Source of the DNA: Rickettsiales bacterium
GTDB taxonomy: Bacteria; Pseudomonadota; Alphaproteobacteria; Rickettsiales; UBA1997
DNA length: 20,680 bases
Reading direction: 5' to 3'
Assembly (NCBI GenBank): GCA_023262945.1
Contig: JALQXY010000138.1
Span: forward strand, 1-20,680
Shown: piece by piece, positions 7,651 through 15,311 of the stretch
Numbering within the stretch: the stretch's first letter is position 1
How the letters are laid out: each line of letters starts with the position of its first letter
The notes under the pieces: generated by a model
The model's input: only the letters and a program-made list of their open reading frames with translations
What the model was told of the DNA's origin: nothing
The model's database searches: none
Translations under genes and position numbers: made by a program

Positions 7651-9450
7651 ATGTCTGATACTAAAATAGGAAATTATTCAATAATAGATCATCAATTTGA
7701 CGTTGTTGTAGTTGGAGCTGGAGGTGCTGGATTAAGAGCAACCTTTGGTATGGCTCAAAAGGGTTTGTCGACAGCTTGTATAACTAAAGTTTTTCCAACT
7801 CGCTCGCATACCGTAGCAGCTCAAGGTGGTATATCTGCTGCATTAGGCAATATGGGTGAGGACGATTGGCGTTGGCATATGTATGATACTATAAAAGGAT
7901 CGGACTGGCTTGGTGATCAAGATGCAATTGAATATATGTGCAGCGAGGCTCCTGCTGCAATAATAGAGCTTGAGCATTACGGAGTGCCATTTTCTCGCAA
8001 TAAAGAAGGAAAAATATACCAAAGACCATTTGGTGGCATGACTACCCGTTATGGTGAAGGTGGTCCAGCACAAAGAACTTGTGCAGCAGCTGATAGAACT
8101 GGACATGCTATTCTACACACTTTATACCAGCAATCATTAAAACATGACGCTCAATTTTTTATTGAATATTTTACTCTTGATCTAATCATGGAAGATGGTA
8201 AATGTCGCGGTGTTATTGCTATGTCTTTACTTGATGGTAAAATTCATCGCTTCAAAGCTCAAATGGTAATTTTGGCCACCGGTGGTTATGGTCGTGCCTA
8301 CTTCTCCGCAACTTCAGCACATACTTGTACTGGTGATGGAAACGCCATGGTATTACGAGCTGGCTTGCCTTTACAAGATATGGAATTTGTTCAATTTCAT
8401 CCAACTGGAGTTTATGGATCTGGCTGCCTAATAACCGAAGGAGCGAGGGGCGAAGGAGGTTATCTAGTAAATTCTGAAGGAGAAAGATTTATGGAACGAT
8501 ACGCGCCGAACGCTAAAGATCTAGCTAGCCGTGACGTTGTATCAAGAGCTATGACCATGGAAATTATCGCTGGTCGTGGCGTAGGACCTAAAAAAGATCA
8601 TATATATCTACATCTAAATCATCTTGACCCTAAAATTCTGCAACAAAGATTGCCTGGTATTTCAGAAACAGCTAAGATTTTTGCTGGTGTAGATGTTACT
8701 AAAGACCCAATTCCAGTTATACCGACAGTTCATTACAATATGGGCGGAATCCAAACTAATTACAAATGCGAAGTATTAGATGTTAAAAACGGTAAAACCT
8801 CTGTGGTGCCCGGATTAATGGCAATTGGTGAAGCTGCTTGTGTCTCAGTTCATGGTGCAAATAGATTAGGATCAAATTCATTGCTTGATTTAGTTGTATT
8901 TGGTCGCGCTGCAGCTAATCACGCTAGTAAAATTATTGAAGCTGGTGCTACACAAGAAAATCTATCAATAAAAGCCGGGGAAGAGTCTATTGCTAGATTT
9001 GATAAAATAAGGAATGCCAATGGTAAAATATCGACCGCTGAAATTAGATTAAATATGCAAAATTGTATGCAATCCAAAGCTGCAGTTTTCAGAACAGAAG
9101 AAACTCTTAAAGAAGGCGTCGAAAAAATGACTGATATATTTAAAAGCTTTAATGACTTAAAAATATCAGATCGCGGCTTGGTATGGAATAGCGACCTTAT
9201 AGAAGCTCTTGAGCTTGACAATCTACGCTCGCAAGCATTGGTAACAATTTCGTCAGCCTTAAATCGTCAAGAAAGTAGAGGAGCTCATGCTCGCGAAGAC
9301 TTTAAAGAGCGAGATGATAAAAATTGGATGAAACACACAATAATGTGGTGCGATGAAAATGGTAAAACAGCAATCGATTATCGTGAGGTCATCCTAAATC
9401 CACTCACTAACAGAGTTCAAGCGTTTCCACCAAAGAAAAGAGTCTATTAA
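7651..9450 (+). CDS. sdhA: Succinate dehydrogenase flavoprotein subunit
   Basis: A 599-residue catalytic subunit of complex II, which oxidises succinate to fumarate at a covalently bound FAD. The dinucleotide motif VVGAGGAGLRA lies at residues 20-30. His53 in RSHTVAAQGGISAALGN is the FAD-attachment histidine. Substrate-site residues are in FHPTGVYGSGCLITEGARG (His250, Thr262-Glu263) and in SRDVVSRA (293-300). HGANRLGSNSLLDLVVFGRA is the conserved C-terminal FAD contact. Length and motif order are normal throughout. It begins three bases after sdhD and is followed 18 bases later by sdhB. Confidence 0.98.
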   Translation: MSDTKIGNYSIIDHQFDVVVVGAGGAGLRATFGMAQKGLSTACITKVFPTRSHTVAAQGGISAALGNMGEDDWRWHMYDTIKGSDWLGDQDAIEYMCSEAPAAIIELEHYGVPFSRNKEGKIYQRPFGGMTTRYGEGGPAQRTCAAADRTGHAILHTLYQQSLKHDAQFFIEYFTLDLIMEDGKCRGVIAMSLLDGKIHRFKAQMVILATGGYGRAYFSATSAHTCTGDGNAMVLRAGLPLQDMEFVQFHPTGVYGSGCLITEGARGEGGYLVNSEGERFMERYAPNAKDLASRDVVSRAMTMEIIAGRGVGPKKDHIYLHLNHLDPKILQQRLPGISETAKIFAGVDVTKDPIPVIPTVHYNMGGIQTNYKCEVLDVKNGKTSVVPGLMAIGEAACVSVHGANRLGSNSLLDLVVFGRAAANHASKIIEAGATQENLSIKAGEESIARFDKIRNANGKISTAEIRLNMQNCMQSKAAVFRTEETLKEGVEKMTDIFKSFNDLKISDRGLVWNSDLIEALELDNLRSQALVTISSALNRQESRGAHAREDFKERDDKNWMKHTIMWCDENGKTAIDYREVILNPLTNRVQAFPPKKRVY

Positions 9451-9468
9451 TTATATAAAATTATTATT

Positions 9469-10263
9469 ATGGCAGAAATTAGATTACCCAAAAATTCAGT
9501 AATTGATAAAAAAGCGGGAAAGACTTTTACAACCGATAAGTCAGCAAAAAATGTCAAAACCTTCGAAATATATCGCTACGATCCTGAAGATTTAAACAAC
9601 AAAAACCCTTATATCGATAAATTTGAGGTTGACATGGATGAATGTGGACCAATGGTTCTAGATGCATTAATTAAAATCAAAGGTGAGCATGATAGCTCTT
9701 TAACCTTCAGAAGATCATGTCGTGAAGGAATTTGTGGTTCTTGCGCTATGAATATCGACGGAACTAACACCCTAGCTTGTACCAAATCCATAAATGATTG
9801 CAAAGGTAATGTAAAAATTTATCCATTACCACACATGCCCGTGATAAAAGATTTAGTACCAGATTTAAGTGTATTTTATGCTCAACATAAGTCTGTTAAA
9901 CCTTGGATGCAATCAACTGAACCAAATAATCCAAATCAAGAAAGATTACAAACTCCAGAACAAAGAGAAAAATTAGATGGTTTGTATGAATGCATTTTAT
10001 GCGCTTGTTGCTCAACATCATGTCCAAGCTACTGGTGGAATGGTGATAAATATCTTGGACCAGCAGTTTTATTACAAGCTTATCGTTGGATTGCTGATTC
10101 AAGAGACGAAGCAACAGCTCAAAGGCTAGATGATTTGGAAGATCCATTCAAATTATATCGATGCCATACTATTATGAATTGCACTTCTTCCTGCCCTAAA
10201 GGATTAAACCCTGCTAAGGCTATAGGAAATATTAAGCAAGCAATTGCGGCTCGCAAAGCATAA
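9469..10263 (+). CDS. sdhB: Succinate dehydrogenase iron-sulfur subunit
   Basis: A 264-residue subunit that carries electrons from FAD to the quinone site. The [2Fe-2S] ligands are Cys84, Cys89, Cys92 and Cys104 (SCREGICGSCAMNIDG to LAC). The [4Fe-4S] ligands are Cys175, Cys178, Cys181 and Cys242. The [3Fe-4S] ligands are Cys185, Cys232 and Cys238. Each of the last seven sits 26 residues after the E. coli equivalent. Like other alphaproteobacterial SdhB proteins it has an N-terminal extension compared with E. coli. It is the last gene of the operon; a dispersed repeat starts about 40 bases downstream. Confidence 0.98.
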   Translation: MAEIRLPKNSVIDKKAGKTFTTDKSAKNVKTFEIYRYDPEDLNNKNPYIDKFEVDMDECGPMVLDALIKIKGEHDSSLTFRRSCREGICGSCAMNIDGTNTLACTKSINDCKGNVKIYPLPHMPVIKDLVPDLSVFYAQHKSVKPWMQSTEPNNPNQERLQTPEQREKLDGLYECILCACCSTSCPSYWWNGDKYLGPAVLLQAYRWIADSRDEATAQRLDDLEDPFKLYRCHTIMNCTSSCPKGLNPAKAIGNIKQAIAARKA

Positions 10264-10302
10264 CATAAGATACCATTATTTTTAAAATAGAATTTAGTGT
10301 TT

Positions 10303-10474
10303 CAAAGTTCATCTTTAAGCGATTTAAATTCAAAAGATTTTTGAGATTAAAATTAAGAAATTTAATAACCTAATGTAATAACCTAATGGTTGTTAAAATT
10401 ATCAAATCGGTAATCACTTTAAGCCAAAAAAGAATTTAATCGCTTATTTTTAACTGTTCTAAAGATGAACTTTG
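10303..10474 (+). repeat. Dispersed repeat with perfect 15 bp inverted ends, copy 2
   Basis: CAAAGTTCATCTTTA at 10303-10317 has an exact inverted partner at 10460-10474. Inside, 10318-10355 matches copies at 5191-5260 and 18667-18710, and 10400-10443 matches the reverse complement of 5098-5146. The right-hand end lies inside the coding sequence of the fused oxidoreductase and provides its last codons and TAG stop. The block order (end, AT-rich block, inner block inverted, end) is the same as in the copy at 4969-5276 read on its minus strand. Confidence 0.75.
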
Positions 10475-13400
10475 GTATCAATATATCGTTTTTGCAAATG
10501 ATTAATCCATAATTTAGATACCTTCTCCGACAAAGAGTTTTGCTGACAGCGATAATGAAGATGATTAAAATCAAGATTATCTATATCTTGATCCTGTTCA
10601 GCACAAGAATAAAAATATTCTGTTTTGCCATTTTTATTTTTTCTTTTTTGCAAGCATCTAGCGCAAACCCCTTTCATCATACATTGCATAGGTGAGTTAA
10701 GGCTAGTGATGGCATATTTTGCTTTACTAAAGGATGGTATAGTATTTTTATGACGCAGTTTAGCAATTTCATGCATCAAATCATCATTACCAATAGTAAA
10801 TATGCGATCAATTAAAAGTTGCGACTTTGCTTTTGAAGCTTCTTGACTAAAGTTAGATAAAGAAAAATAATGCTTAATAGCTTCAATTACGTTACCATGA
10901 AACTGCTCTGAAGATTTTTTAGATAATTTTAAATTTGGCCTTTCTTCCTCAATAGCAAAAATCATTTTGTAAGCAGAATTCTCCATTCTATTCTGATCAA
11001 CAATAAAACTATTTTTTTTATAGCCAGCAAAAAATATTACTCGACAATTATTGTTGCTGAAACTTTCTGCTAAAGCCGTAAGCGGTTGATTACCCCTGCC
11101 ACCACCAATAAAAATTACAGTTTCATTTTTTGGAATATCGGTTGCTTTACCGCTTGGACCCATAAATATACAAGGCTCATTTTCCTTAAAATACTTAATT
11201 AAACTTGTTGATCCGCCAGTCTCAACAACGATACCAGTAATAAGACCTTGCTCTTTGTCAATTTTTAGAGCTGTAATTGGAATACCTTCCATAGCAACAA
11301 TCTGCTGATCTATTTTAGGAGCAAAATAATGAAAATTCTGCAAACGAAATATCTGGCCAATTTTTGTTGATTTGGCTAAAAGAGGAGCTTTTACAACAAT
11401 TTCAATGACAAAAACAGATAATCTATTGATTTTGGCAATTTTAGCAGAAAATTCTTTATTTAGTTGTTTTATTGGGAATTTATTTCGATTTTTACTATTA
11501 TTTATAATTTTTTCTATTTCTTTTGAACCAATTTTGGCGCTAGCCATAGCCTTAACAACATTGCCCTCAAATTTAGGATGTAAATCACCAAAAAAACTTA
11601 TAGCCTGATTATCTGCATTAACCTTAGTAATAAAATCTAACCCAGATTCATCAATAGAAAGTGAATTAATGTTGTTAGATCGTGATTTAGATAACCTTGA
11701 AGAAGAAATTCTAGTGTACTCAAATGTGCATAAATCTTTTTCTTCAAGGTTAGATATATTACAAGATGGTGACAGTAATTCACTTTCTAATGACGGATTT
11801 GGGTTTAAATTATTATTTTTATTAATTTGTGAAAAATATTTATTATCAAGCTTAATATCAATATTATCCTCAGTAACTGGCGATATATTTGGCAAGGTTC
11901 CAGCAGCTATCAATAAAGATTTGCAATCAAAAATGCTATTATCCATGCATTGCAGAGATTTAATATGACCAAAATTATCTAAAATAGCTCTTTTGGGAGA
12001 TTTATTCTCAATAAAAACAATGCCCTGCTCCAAAGCTTTTCTTAATTCTTCATGATTTAAGCGATATGAAGGTGAATCTTGAATTTTTTTACGATATAAA
12101 ATTTTAGTTGGTAAAAAATTCAATTCTCCTTTCTTTAAACTAATAAAATCTTTTAAAAATTCTTCTGCTATTATTTTTTCTTCTATATTAAGCAATGACC
12201 ATACTCTTTCTTTGCCAATTACATCAATTTTGTTAGCAAATTTCTTAATTTGCATAAAGTAATAAGCCTGAGCCTCACATGCAGCGTCAATTGCGGTTAA
12301 ACCTCCACCAATAACAATTATAGGAAGGCGTATTTGTAAATTAGTAAATAATTCTTCTTTAAATGCACCAGTAAGCTGTAGAGACATCAAAAAATCAGAA
12401 GCAAGATTTATGCCTTTGGCAAAATTATTCTCGATGTCGATTATATTAGGTTTACCAGCGCCAATACATAAAGCAATATGATCAAAACCATAATCTTTAA
12501 AAGCTATATCATCATTGATTGACGAACCAAAACGCACACCGCCAAACATTCTAAAATTAGATCTTCTTTCTAATAATAAACGAATTATTTTTAAGAAATT
12601 TTTATCCCATCTACTAGTAATACCATATTCAGCAACGCCACCAAAACCACCTATTTGCCTTTCTGACAAAGGTTCATAAATTTCATCAAGATATTTTATT
12701 GCTTTAAATTCAACCCTACCCCCTTTATGATCTACACCAGATATTTCTGGATTTAACGGCTCTATTTTAAGGCCATCAATAGCTACAACTTCATGACCTT
12801 GGTTCAAGAGATAATGAGCTAAAGTATATCCCGCAGGCCCTAATCCACAAATTAAAATTCTTTTTTTGCTATTAGACTTGGGCAATGGATCTTTATAATT
12901 AAGAGGATTCCATCTAGTTAAAAGAGAATATATTTCAAATCCGTAAGGTAAGGATAGAACATCTTTTAAGATGCGACTTTCAATTTGAGGAATATTAACT
13001 GGATCTTGTTTTTGATAAATACACGATTTCATGCAATCATTACATATTCGATGGCCAGTTCCAGCAATCATAGGATTATCTATAACAGCAATCGCTAAAG
13101 ATGCTATCGAGAAACCTTGCGATTTAAGAAAATTCATCTCTGAAATCTTTTCATCTAAAGGACAACCCTTTAACTCTAATCCAAAATTATCTTTCTTAAA
13201 AGATGATACCATATTATTATCAAAGATACCTTTTCGACAAGAATCTTTTTTTTGCTTATGACAAAATATACAGTAATTAGATTCAGCCAGAACTCGATTT
13301 AAGCCATAACCTTCGTCAGTTAAATCAAAACCTCTTCTCGCGGGATTAATTTTTTGCTTTATATTATCTTTATCAATAAGATTATTGTAATCTATTTTTT

Positions 13401-13908
13401 GCGGCAAAATAAAAAGGGCCCCATTTTCATGAAAATTTTTACCTTCTCTACTATAAATTGCCCAAGCGGCGTATTTTTTATAATCTTCTAACTCGTCTTC
13501 TTTGGAATTATTAATTTTATAGGCTAATTCAATTTCAATTTCATCAATTTCGCCTTTAATTTTATGAATTGCAAGAAATTGCAATCCATCAAAACCTATC
13601 ACAGCTTCTTTAAATTCTTTAATTACAACCCTTTGAACAAAAGAACGCCTAATTTGATGAATAAGTATTAAATCATGATGCTTTTGCTGCAATTTCTCAT
13701 TTTCTTGATCAATTTTAAACAAATTAACCAAAAAAATCTCTAGAAACTTTGCAGCATCGATTAGAATTTGAGATACTTCATCCTTTTTAACTAAACTTAT
13801 TTTTGCAAACTTCTCTGCTAGATGTCTATCTTCAGCTCTAAGAAAATTATTAAATTGATTATCAATGTCAATCAACCCTTGCCTTGTGTAAAGTTTTGCT
13901 ATATTCAC
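10459..13908 (-). CDS. Fused GltD/NfnB-like and PyrK/NfnA-like FAD/Fe-S oxidoreductase
   Basis: A 1149-residue protein. Residues 1-200 match nothing I recognise. A cysteine-rich region follows (Cys213, 216, 224, 249, then 289, 292, 296), resembling the two-cluster domain preceding GltD/NfnB. Residues 349-680 are a GltD-like module with GLGPAG (355-360) for FAD and GGGLTA (534-539) for NAD(P). Residues 820-1060 resemble the PyrK/NfnA FAD and NAD domain (FIGGGRGNQPLTAL at 933-946). Cys1076, 1082, 1085 and 1102 form a PyrK-like [2Fe-2S] site. The domain set suggests electron transfer or bifurcation between NAD(P)H and a low-potential carrier, fused in one chain; this is inference. Residues about 702-757 are encoded by a palindromic insertion, and DTKVHL plus the stop come from a dispersed repeat. 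The start is GTG (13906-13908) without a clear ribosome-binding site; TTG at residue 12 is an alternative. Confidence 0.87.
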   Translation of the reverse strand: MNIAKLYTRQGLIDIDNQFNNFLRAEDRHLAEKFAKISLVKKDEVSQILIDAAKFLEIFLVNLFKIDQENEKLQQKHHDLILIHQIRRSFVQRVVIKEFKEAVIGFDGLQFLAIHKIKGEIDEIEIELAYKINNSKEDELEDYKKYAAWAIYSREGKNFHENGALFILPQKIDYNNLIDKDNIKQKINPARRGFDLTDEGYGLNRVLAESNYCIFCHKQKKDSCRKGIFDNNMVSSFKKDNFGLELKGCPLDEKISEMNFLKSQGFSIASLAIAVIDNPMIAGTGHRICNDCMKSCIYQKQDPVNIPQIESRILKDVLSLPYGFEIYSLLTRWNPLNYKDPLPKSNSKKRILICGLGPAGYTLAHYLLNQGHEVVAIDGLKIEPLNPEISGVDHKGGRVEFKAIKYLDEIYEPLSERQIGGFGGVAEYGITSRWDKNFLKIIRLLLERRSNFRMFGGVRFGSSINDDIAFKDYGFDHIALCIGAGKPNIIDIENNFAKGINLASDFLMSLQLTGAFKEELFTNLQIRLPIIVIGGGLTAIDAACEAQAYYFMQIKKFANKIDVIGKERVWSLLNIEEKIIAEEFLKDFISLKKGELNFLPTKILYRKKIQDSPSYRLNHEELRKALEQGIVFIENKSPKRAILDNFGHIKSLQCMDNSIFDCKSLLIAAGTLPNISPVTEDNIDIKLDNKYFSQINKNNNLNPNPSLESELLSPSCNISNLEEKDLCTFEYTRISSSRLSKSRSNNINSLSIDESGLDFITKVNADNQAISFFGDLHPKFEGNVVKAMASAKIGSKEIEKIINNSKNRNKFPIKQLNKEFSAKIAKINRLSVFVIEIVVKAPLLAKSTKIGQIFRLQNFHYFAPKIDQQIVAMEGIPITALKIDKEQGLITGIVVETGGSTSLIKYFKENEPCIFMGPSGKATDIPKNETVIFIGGGRGNQPLTALAESFSNNNCRVIFFAGYKKNSFIVDQNRMENSAYKMIFAIEEERPNLKLSKKSSEQFHGNVIEAIKHYFSLSNFSQEASKAKSQLLIDRIFTIGNDDLMHEIAKLRHKNTIPSFSKAKYAITSLNSPMQCMMKGVCARCLQKRKNKNGKTEYFYSCAEQDQDIDNLDFNHLHYRCQQNSLSEKVSKLWINHLQKRYIDTKVHL
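11639..11805. repeat. In-frame ~167 bp quasi-palindrome inside the fused oxidoreductase gene
   Basis: The segment is symmetric about position 11722. AGAAAGTGAATTA at 11656-11668 pairs exactly with TAATTCACTTTCT at 11776-11788. TAACCTTGAAGAA at 11692-11704 pairs exactly with TTCTTCAAGGTTA at 11740-11752. Both pairs share one axis, and imperfect pairing continues outward to AACCCA/TGGGTT at 11639-11644 and 11800-11805. It encodes residues about 702-757, a Ser/Asn-rich linker between the GltD-like and PyrK-like modules. Translating the opposite strand gives a similar peptide (NLEE, SSRL, NSLS in the same order), as expected of an in-frame palindrome. Confidence 0.9.
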
Positions 13909-13934
13909 CTAATGCAAATTAATTATTATAACAA

Positions 13935-14008
13935 ATACCACCTTGAATTGAATTTTAACTTTATCTTTTTCTCTAATTTTAATCTAAAAAATATTTTTAA
14001 AAAAATTA
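13935..14008 (-). repeat. Degenerate copy of the dispersed repeat
   Basis: The spacer between the fused oxidoreductase and pdxH begins with ATACCACC at 13935. It contains an AT-rich run at 13961-13999 that resembles 5203-5240 (shared TTAATTTTAATCT-like core followed by A-rich and T-rich runs). Similarity is partial, and AT-richness alone could explain some of it. Confidence 0.4.
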
Positions 14009-14037
14009 CCAAAATTTATTGATTTATAAGAGTTTTT

Positions 14038-14637
14038 TTAAGGATAAAGCATCCTAATTTCCCATCCATCATTGGCTAATTTACTGTAAACTTCTCTTTT
14101 GTGAATACGAAATTCACCTTCTTGCCAGAATTCGATAACTTTTGGTACAACACGAAAACCATTCCAAAATGGTGGACGTGGGATGTGCAAACCATCGAAT
14201 TCTTGAGAAACTTCATCAAGTCTTTTTTCAAAATCTGACCAGCACTCCATTTCATGAGATTGCTTTGAGGCCCAAGCACCAATTTGACTACCCCTTCTTC
14301 TTGAATTAAAGTAGTCATCAGCTTCTTTTTGAGTTAATTTCTCGATAGATCCTTCGATTCTTATTTGTAGACCTAATAAACCCCAATAAAAACATAAAGC
14401 AACATTAGGATTTATAGATAAATCTTTCCCTTTTCGACTGTTTAAATTGGTAAAAAAGCAAAATCCTTTCTCATTATATTTCTTTAATAATACCATGCGA
14501 GAAGAAGGCTTATTATCTTGACCAACAGTAGATAAACACATTGCAGTTGGCTCGATAATTTTCTTATCATACTCCGCCTTTTCTAACCATTCTTTGAATT
14601 TTTGAAATGGTACAAAATTATTACAAATTTTAGACAT
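14038..14637 (-). CDS. pdxH: Pyridoxamine 5'-phosphate oxidase
   Basis: A 199-residue FMN enzyme that oxidises pyridoxamine or pyridoxine 5'-phosphate to pyridoxal 5'-phosphate, the last step of vitamin B6 cofactor supply and salvage. The N-terminal substrate and FMN segment is PSSRMVLLKKYNEKGFCFFT (44-63) followed by NSRKGKDL. YFNSRRRGSQIGAWASKQS lies at 109-127. RPPFWNGFRVVPKVIEFWQ (154-172) and the C-terminal FRIHKREVY with a terminal GWEIRMLYP are diagnostic. It is slightly shorter than E. coli PdxH (218) at the N-terminus. It is monocistronic as far as can be seen. The PLP-dependent dehydratase in this window would be one consumer of its product. Confidence 0.96.
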   Translation of the reverse strand: MSKICNNFVPFQKFKEWLEKAEYDKKIIEPTAMCLSTVGQDNKPSSRMVLLKKYNEKGFCFFTNLNSRKGKDLSINPNVALCFYWGLLGLQIRIEGSIEKLTQKEADDYFNSRRRGSQIGAWASKQSHEMECWSDFEKRLDEVSQEFDGLHIPRPPFWNGFRVVPKVIEFWQEGEFRIHKREVYSKLANDGWEIRMLYP

Positions 14638-14840
14638 AGTTTACTAATATTATTGATACAAATTACTCTCTCCAGCTCACTTTTACAACTCTTGTTTAAG
14701 TTAATTTATTTATAATATAAGAGAATTTAAAAAATCATAAATAATCGACAATTATCAAAATTATTTATTTAATAAATAAATATAAAAATGATATAACTTG
14801 AAATGATAGCTCAATATTTAAATTAGTTTGCAAATTTTAC

Positions 14841-14869
14841 TTGTTAAATCGAATAATTACAAGTATAAT
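14841..14869 (+). promoter_or_regulatory. Sigma70-type promoter of the tmRNA gene
   Basis: TTGTTA (14841-14846) and a perfect TATAAT (14864-14869) are 17 bases apart. Transcription would begin near 14876-14878, just before the tmRNA acceptor piece. The consensus -10 box and ideal spacing make this the best promoter in the window. The stretch 14638-14840 upstream is AT-rich and holds nothing else I can assign. Confidence 0.7.
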
Positions 14870-14876
14870 TTATATT

Positions 14877-15196
14877 GTGCATTGCACTATGGTAATAAAC
14901 TTTATTCATAATAACCATCTGGACTCGGGGGCGGTACCCGACACTTCCACCACTAATCTATAAAATTTATTAGATATGGGGGTGATATAGTTTTCGACAG
15001 GCTGCTAAAAGAATTAATTTTACTCGGTTGAGAAACTGCCGATTATCTTAGGATAATATCCGTTCAAAAACAATAAATGCAAACGATAACTTTGCTAATG
15101 ACAATTTTGCACCAGCTTACGCTGAAGAAGCCTTCGCGTAAACTATCGTGATTTGTCGGGGCTAGTCAGCTTGCCTGTCAACAGAAAAGCTGACAT
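14877..15196 (+). ncRNA. ssrA: Circularly permuted two-piece tmRNA
   Basis: tmRNA rescues stalled ribosomes by acting as alanyl-tRNA and then as mRNA for a degradation tag. The gene is permuted as in alphaproteobacteria: the acceptor piece comes first and ends in CCA at 14950-14952. A spacer of about 25 bases, removed during maturation, follows. The coding piece starts with GGGGGTG at 14978, and GTTTTCGACAGG follows. GGGGGTG (14978-14984) pairs with CACTTCC (14942-14948) to rebuild the acceptor stem across the break, with A14949 as discriminator. The T arm is TCGGG-GGCGGTA-CCCGA. The coding piece carries the tag frame at 15079-15141 and a final stem, GTCAGCTT (15165-15172) with AAGCTGAC (15187-15194). 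The outer ends are approximate. sspB, whose product delivers tagged proteins to ClpXP, follows on the same strand. Confidence 0.93.
15079..15141 (+). other. tmRNA tag-peptide reading frame (resume codon GCA to TAA)
   Basis: Starting at the resume codon GCA (15079) the frame reads ANDNFANDNFAPAYAEEAFA and stops at TAA (15139-15141). The start ANDN is the expected alphaproteobacterial tag opening. The block NDNFA occurs twice, once encoded AAC GAT AAC TTT GCT and once AAT GAC AAT TTT GCA, so the copies differ at four of five third positions. The tag is 20 residues, longer than the Caulobacter tag, and ends -AFA instead of the common -AA. Confidence 0.88.
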
Positions 15197-15233
15197 TTAA
15201 AATATTTATATTAAATTTATTAGAATTTTTTTA

Positions 15234-15252
15234 ATACCAAATCCCATCTTTA
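15234..15252 (+). repeat. Isolated end of the dispersed repeat before sspB
   Basis: ATACCAAATCCCATCTTTA matches the repeat-end consensus, intermediate between the ATACCAAAGTTCATCTTTA form (10460-10478 inverted) and the ATACCAATTCCCACCTAAA form (18789, 20382). No adjoining body of the element is evident, so this may be a remnant. A potential TTG start at 15255 lies just after it. Confidence 0.5.
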
Positions 15253-15311
15253 AGTTGATTTTTAACAAAAAAGTGAGGTTAAAATCCAAATTAATTTTTA
15301 GAAATTTAAAA

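Noticed and set aside
7843..9221. Antisense frames inside sdhA
   Set aside because: SdhA is complete and conserved along its whole length; the antisense translations show no recognisable motif.
11669..11968. 99-codon plus-strand frame inside the fused oxidoreductase gene
   Set aside because: It is antisense to a clearly coding gene, and its openness is explained by the palindrome, which encodes related peptides on both strands.
14076..14318. 80-codon minus-strand frame overlapping pdxH
   Set aside because: It is another frame of the same strand within intact pdxH; there is no frameshift in pdxH that would call for it.
14761..14782. TATTTATT/AATAAATA inverted repeat before the tmRNA promoter
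   Set aside because: It is pure A/T in an A/T-rich spacer, so it carries little information and has no GC stem to act as a terminator.
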